Origin: Anaerolineae bacterium
Lineage (GTDB): Bacteria > Chloroflexota > Anaerolineae > Aggregatilineales > Phototrophicaceae
Length of the DNA stretch: 9,796 bases
Reading direction: 5' to 3'
NCBI GenBank assembly: GCA_025454675.1
Contig: JALONZ010000039.1
Coordinates: forward strand, 1-9,796
The notes beneath the pieces are model-generated. The model saw only the letters and a list, made by a program, of their open reading frames with translations, had not been told where the DNA came from and did not search any database. The translations under genes were made by a program, and so were the position numbers. The number at the start of each line of letters is the position of its first letter. Within the stretch, counting starts at the first letter, position 1. This document shows, piece after piece, positions 7,067 through 9,796 of the stretch.

Positions 7067-7112
7067 AGAATATCACGAGATGCTGATTTTGTGCGAGATG
7101 AGGTTGGTAAAA

Positions 7113-7703
7113 ATGACACCCGATACAACCAAGCCGATGACAATTGACGAATTTTGGGCATTTGTGAATTTGCCCGAAAATGCCGATAAACGGTGGGAAC
7201 TGATTGATGGGATACCCGTTGAGAAGGGCGGAGGGGATAACATGGCACCATCGAGTAAAATCAATTCGCTGATTGCACTACTGATTGCATCCTACATCAC
7301 GCCATATGTCATGTCGCGCAGATTGGGGTATGTAACAGGCGCGGATGGTGGGTATCGGGTGGGTAAAAATATTTTAGAACCTGATTTTGGGTATATCAGC
7401 AAAGGGCGTTCTGGTGGGTTGACGGGCAATTTTTATGATAATGCGCCTGATTTGGCGGTAGAAATTGTGTCTATAAGCGAAAGAGAAGAAAATGTATTTC
7501 GCAAGGCGCATCGTTATTTGAGTAATGGCACAGGCATGGTTTGGGTTGTATATCCGAATGAAAAAACGGTCTATGTGTGCGTGTCATCGGATGATGGTGG
7601 GATGAAAGTCAATATTTTTGATGTGAATATGACCCTTAGCGGTGGAGATGTGTTGCCAGATTTTAGCTTGCCTGTTGCTGATATTTTTCCTGATGATGAC
7701 TAA
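7113..7703 (+). CDS. Uma2 family protein (PD-(D/E)xK nuclease-like), copy 1
   Basis: This 196-aa protein of the Uma2/DUF820 family is predicted to have a restriction-endonuclease-like fold. No biological role is established. Visible are TIDEFWAFVNLPENADKRWELIDG (residues 10-33), with the family's early Glu at E29, then EPDFGYISKG (D91), DLAVEIVS (E117) followed by K131, and MVWVVYP (142-148). Compared with copies 2 and 3 it is the most diverged: the usual SPS after the Glu reads SIS (120-122), and the N-terminal region has MAPSSKIN where many members have a His. The start at 7113 lines up with the starts of the two downstream copies and has GAGG 9 nt upstream. The open frame extends to 6930 but would then run antisense into hisS. 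It is the first gene of a three-gene tandem array. Confidence 0.82.
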   Translation: MTPDTTKPMTIDEFWAFVNLPENADKRWELIDGIPVEKGGGDNMAPSSKINSLIALLIASYITPYVMSRRLGYVTGADGGYRVGKNILEPDFGYISKGRSGGLTGNFYDNAPDLAVEIVSISEREENVFRKAHRYLSNGTGMVWVVYPNEKTVYVCVSSDDGGMKVNIFDVNMTLSGGDVLPDFSLPVADIFPDDD

Positions 7704-7707
7704 ATAG

Positions 7708-7716
7708 TGCTATAAT
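7708..7716 (+). promoter_or_regulatory. Extended -10 promoter for Uma2 copies 2 and 3
   Basis: TGCTATAAT combines a perfect TATAAT (7711-7716) with the TGn extension and no clear -35 box, the same design as the promoter of copy 1. Transcription would begin near 7723, about 20 nt before the ATG at 7743. Copy 3 follows copy 2 by 11 nt and probably shares this transcript. Confidence 0.5.
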
Positions 7717-7742
7717 TTGCATAAGCTATAGGAGATTTGACG

Positions 7743-8312
7743 ATGTTAGACACGACCAAAATGACGACCATAGATGAATATTTGGTATTTGCCAGTTTAC
7801 CAGAAAATGATGGCAAATATTTTGAATTAAACAACGGGGAGATTATTGAGATGACACCACCAACATCTAGGCATGTGCGCGTTGCTGGATATATTTTTGC
7901 ATATTTATTGGGATATATTGAATCTAATGATTTGGGTATCGTCTTTGCAGATAATTGTGGTTATTTATTGAGCAAAAGACGATTGGTTATCCCCGATGCG
8001 TCCTTTGTATCAAAAGGGCGAATAGAAGAGCCAACACCTAATATTATCCCACTTGCCCCCGACTTGGCTGTAGAGGTCGTTTCACCGAGCAATACCCATC
8101 TCGAAATGACCAACAAAATTGAAGATTATTTGAACTATGGCACAAAAATGGTGTGGATAGTTTATCCCGAAGAAAAAGTTGTGGATGTTATTCGTAAATT
8201 AGAAGATGGTGGCAAATATATTAAGCGTTATACGATAAATGATACTATATTAGGTGAGGATGTTATCCCAGATTTGATTTTTCCCGTTGTGAGAATGTTC
8301 CCTAAATCCTAG
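7743..8312 (+). CDS. Uma2 family protein (PD-(D/E)xK nuclease-like), copy 2
   Basis: This 189-aa protein has the most complete active-site set of the three copies: FELNNGEIIEM (E28), TPPTSRH (H44), VIPDASFVSKG (D85), DLAVEVVSPSN (E111, with SPSN at 114-117), and K125 in NKIEDYLNYG, followed by MVWIVYP (136-142). This order, PD...ExxSPS...K, matches the Uma2 family. Function is unknown; nuclease activity is a family-level prediction. ATG 7743 is used because GGAGAT (7731-7736) lies 6 nt upstream and copy 3 begins with the same MLDTTKM. A TTG at 7737 would be too close to that site. By eye the gene is more AT-rich than the metal transporter and hisS. Codons 9-40 are identical base for base to copy 3, and overall protein identity is roughly 60-65%. 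Confidence 0.85.
   Translation: MLDTTKMTTIDEYLVFASLPENDGKYFELNNGEIIEMTPPTSRHVRVAGYIFAYLLGYIESNDLGIVFADNCGYLLSKRRLVIPDASFVSKGRIEEPTPNIIPLAPDLAVEVVSPSNTHLEMTNKIEDYLNYGTKMVWIVYPEEKVVDVIRKLEDGGKYIKRYTINDTILGEDVIPDLIFPVVRMFPKS
7767..7862 (+). repeat. 96-nt perfect direct repeat, left copy (Uma2 copies 2 and 3)
   Basis: These 96 nt (codons 9-40 of Uma2 copy 2) match 8348-8443 without a mismatch. Identity stops abruptly at codon 41 and is interrupted at codon 8. Since third codon positions are also identical, the match reflects recent duplication or gene conversion and not just protein conservation. Confidence 0.92.
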
Positions 8313-8323
8313 GAGACTGAGCC

Positions 8324-8896
8324 GTGTTAGATACGACCAAAATGATAACCATAGATGAATATTTGGTATTTGCCAGTTTACCAGAAAATGATGGCAAATA
8401 TTTTGAATTAAACAACGGGGAGATTATTGAGATGACACCACCAGCGACTACACATAATTATATTGTGATGCGCCTATCAAATAATCTTTATAACTTTGTT
8501 GAAGCCAATGACTTGGGATTTGTTTTTGGTGATAATAACGGCTATGCGTTGTCACAATGGCGTTTGGTGATACCCCATGTATCATTTGTGCAAAAAGGCA
8601 AATTAGATTTCCCATTGCCTCAAATTATCCCATTTGCGCCTGATTTGGCTGTAGAGGTGATTTCGCCAAGCAATACCCATCGTGAAATAGCCCATAAAAT
8701 TGAAGATTATTTGAATTATGGCACAAAAATGGTGTGGGTGGTTTATCCAGAAGATAATGTTATTGATGCGATTCGTAGCAAAGGTGATGGTAAAACACTT
8801 AAACAACGGTATAGTATCCATGATATGCTCTCTGGTGAGGATGTGTTACCTAATTTTACCGTGCCTGTGGCTAAAATATTCCCCCCACAAAAATAA
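8324..8896 (+). CDS. Uma2 family protein, copy 3, with PD motif changed to PH (probably inactive)
   Basis: This 190-aa paralogue of copy 2 starts at GTG 8324, with AGGAGA (8311-8316) 7 nt upstream; that site overlaps the stop codon of copy 2, so the two are likely co-translated. It keeps FELNNGEIIEM (E28), TPPATTH (H44), DLAVEVISPSN (E111), K125 and MVWVVYP. The expected VIPD reads VIPH (H85, codon CAT) where copy 2 has GAT, a single-base difference. In PD-(D/E)xK enzymes this Asp binds the metal ion, so copy 3 is probably catalytically dead or altered, although its frame is intact. Residues 9-40 are encoded by DNA identical to copy 2, while 41-81 are strongly diverged. A terminator hairpin follows directly. 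Confidence 0.84.
   Translation: MLDTTKMITIDEYLVFASLPENDGKYFELNNGEIIEMTPPATTHNYIVMRLSNNLYNFVEANDLGFVFGDNNGYALSQWRLVIPHVSFVQKGKLDFPLPQIIPFAPDLAVEVISPSNTHREIAHKIEDYLNYGTKMVWVVYPEDNVIDAIRSKGDGKTLKQRYSIHDMLSGEDVLPNFTVPVAKIFPPQK
8348..8443 (+). repeat. 96-nt perfect direct repeat, right copy
   Basis: This is the partner of 7767-7862, offset by 581 nt, and covers codons 9-40 of Uma2 copy 3. It could support recombination that deletes or fuses the two genes while keeping the frame. Confidence 0.92.
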
Positions 8897-8924
8897 AACT
8901 GGCGGATTTTTTATCATCCGCCAG
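8889..8924 (-). terminator. Intrinsic terminator between the convergent Uma2 array and DinB-like gene
   Basis: CTGGCGGAT (8899-8907) and ATCCGCCAG (8916-8924) form a perfect 9-bp GC-rich stem with an 8-nt loop. On the - strand the stem is followed at once by TTTTATTTTT (8898 down to 8889), a classic rho-independent terminator for the DinB-like gene, whose stop is 12 nt before the stem. On the + strand the stem begins 2 nt after the Uma2 copy 3 stop but is followed only by CATAATTT, so termination in that direction should be weaker. Confidence 0.88.
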
Positions 8925-8936
8925 CATAATTTGAAT

Positions 8937-9533
8937 TTAGGCTTTCATCTTCGCCGCAATCGCTTGGTCATGCACATCACGGAATTGGGCAAAATGACCT
9001 TCTTCGTGCATCAATCCCAATAACACAGCCGAAACCGCGTTACATTCCCCATATTTATTCAAAAAATTCTCCGACATTTCACGATACACATCTAAAAATG
9101 GCTCATCAGGGATGGCGTTCAGATAACCCAAGCGAATGCGCCGACTTTCTTCTAATCGTTGCACACATTGTTCTTTGGTGGTGACGGATTTCCAATCGGT
9201 TTCATAACGTACACGGGGTTCTTTTGGATAAGGGATGCCACGCCCCAAAATTGAGCCATAAGTCGCCCATTCTTCGCTACTGGCGGTCACATGCACCACC
9301 AAATGCGCGATGCTCCACCCGATTTTGGCTTCACCCTCTTTGGCATAGGGGTCGTCGGCGAGTGGGTCTTCTGGGTCGAAGGTGACATCGGCATCATCCA
9401 AATCGGCGATGATAGCCAAGATGGTGTTGATGCTGGTATTGGTCAGGTGGCGTAAATCGTCTATTGTAACTGTTTTGGCAAAATCGGCGAGTTTAATTTC
9501 ATTATTGCGTACAGGCGAAAAATCGAGTTCCAT
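8937..9533 (-). CDS. DinB-like (DinB/YfiT superfamily) protein
   Basis: This 198-aa protein is a predicted four-helix-bundle metal-binding protein. Visible are DFSPVRNNEIKLADFA (4-19), a helix with IGWSIAHLVVHVTASSEEWA (71-90; H77 and H81), RLEESRRIRLGYL, and LLGLMHEEGHFAQ (171-183), whose HxxxH (H176, H180) with an upstream His suits the family's three-His metal site. The superfamily includes thiol transferases such as those using mycothiol or bacillithiol, but substrate and role cannot be told here. ATG 9533 is chosen because the family begins near DFSPVR and GAGGAG (9546-9551) lies 12 nt upstream, which is rather far. The frame continues to an ATG at 9590 and a TTG at 9596, but those lack a ribosome site, and a possible -10 TATAGA (9570-9575) would then fall inside the gene. 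It is a single-gene unit ending in a strong terminator. Confidence 0.75.
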   Translation of the reverse strand: MELDFSPVRNNEIKLADFAKTVTIDDLRHLTNTSINTILAIIADLDDADVTFDPEDPLADDPYAKEGEAKIGWSIAHLVVHVTASSEEWATYGSILGRGIPYPKEPRVRYETDWKSVTTKEQCVQRLEESRRIRLGYLNAIPDEPFLDVYREMSENFLNKYGECNAVSAVLLGLMHEEGHFAQFRDVHDQAIAAKMKA

Positions 9534-9760
9534 GAATGGACATTGCTCCTCAAATTGTTGATAAAATCTTCTATACAGACGCGATGACATGGGCAACTTT
9601 TACAAATCACGTTGCAACTTGGCTGTATTTGCGTTAAAACTAACTTTACCTGTGTAGACCAATTTATAAAACGCTGTGGCAGAATTGAGTTTACTTGGGT
9701 AAAATGACAAAAAATTGAACGACCATTTGATTATTTTTTCTGAAACAAGGATTTTTAACC
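9534..9760. promoter_or_regulatory. Divergent intergenic region with a possible repeated operator
   Basis: This 227-nt AT-rich stretch lies between the DinB-like gene and the truncated + strand gene, and should hold both promoters. On the - strand TTGCCC (9591-9596) and TATAGA (9570-9575) are 15 nt apart and form a weak sigma-70 candidate. Two similar 14-mers, TTTACCTGTGTAGA (9645-9658) and TTTACTTGGGTAAA (9690-9703), match at 11 positions; the second is an inverted repeat, TTTAC-4-GTAAA. GTTGCAAC (9611-9618) is an 8-bp palindrome. No convincing + strand promoter was found, and no small gene or RNA was seen. Confidence 0.35.
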
Positions 9761-9796
9761 ATGCTTACGCCTGTTGAACAAATGTTATTCGTTTTT
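9761..9796 (+). CDS. Start of a gene cut by the window end
   Basis: An open frame begins at ATG 9761 with AAGGA (9747-9751) 9 nt upstream and reads MLTPVEQMLFVF before the window ends. A short polar start followed by hydrophobic residues would suit a membrane protein. This N-terminus resembles those of some membrane-anchored Fe-S oxidoreductases, but 12 residues cannot support a family call. Confidence 0.5.
   Translation, partial: MLTPVEQMLFVF

Noticed and set aside
7035..7076. 14-residue N-terminal extension of HisS (MIFYYINKV...)
   Set aside because: AGGAGAT lies between the two ATGs at correct spacing for the downstream one, and the family begins at MTKITPRPPKGF.
6930..7112. N-terminal extension of the first Uma2 protein
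   Set aside because: It would be antisense to the hisS 5' end. The start at 7113 aligns with the starts of the tandem copies and has a ribosome site.
7737..7742. TTG start for Uma2 copy 2
   Set aside because: It abuts the Shine-Dalgarno GGAGAT with no spacing. ATG 7743 matches the start of copy 3.
7704..8323. Uma2 array considered as a CRISPR-like or transposon repeat
   Set aside because: The repeat is coding and occurs only twice, with no regular spacers, terminal inverted repeats or transposase.

Overview
The window looks like part of a mid-GC bacterial chromosome, most likely from Chloroflexota (Anaerolineae-like). This is inferred from the gene mix and not from any marker gene: a tandem set of Uma2 proteins, a DUF4058 protein, a two-domain DinB-like protein whose opening 'DFSPVR' style is common in that phylum, and a BCO/RPE65-type carotenoid oxygenase. 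No rRNA, tRNA, CRISPR array, transposase or phage gene was seen.

Layout. (1) Positions 30-3359, + strand: three tightly overlapping genes of a Mn/Zn/Fe-type ABC importer (an ATPase and two different permeases). The solute-binding protein is not here and would be expected to the left of the window. The second permease is unusual: it carries a six-cysteine insert and a C-terminal winged-helix domain. (2) Positions 3343-7034, - strand: three co-directional genes, read right to left as hisS (histidyl-tRNA synthetase), a carotenoid cleavage oxygenase with all four iron-binding histidines, and a DUF4058 protein whose 3' end overlaps the permease stop by 17 nt. (3) Positions 7113-8896, + strand, divergent from hisS: three Uma2-family genes in tandem. 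Copies 2 and 3 share a 96-nt stretch with no mismatch, while their other parts have diverged. Copy 3 has lost the Asp of its PD motif. (4) Positions 8937-9533, - strand: a DinB-like protein, separated from the Uma2 array by a strong terminator hairpin. (5) Positions 9761-9796: the first 12 codons of a + strand gene cut by the window edge.

How the genes work together. The ABC genes form one functional unit for divalent metal uptake, with a possible built-in regulatory or sensing domain. HisS is housekeeping. The carotenoid oxygenase would cleave a carotenoid to retinal or another apocarotenal. DUF4058 and Uma2 both show a PD...E-(I/V)-x-S-P-S-N...K layout, so four nuclease-like proteins of unproven function flank the hisS/oxygenase pair. 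The points most worth following up are the permease fusion, the Uma2 array with its gene-conversion signature and probable catalytically dead copy, and a palindrome embedded in the first permease's coding sequence.
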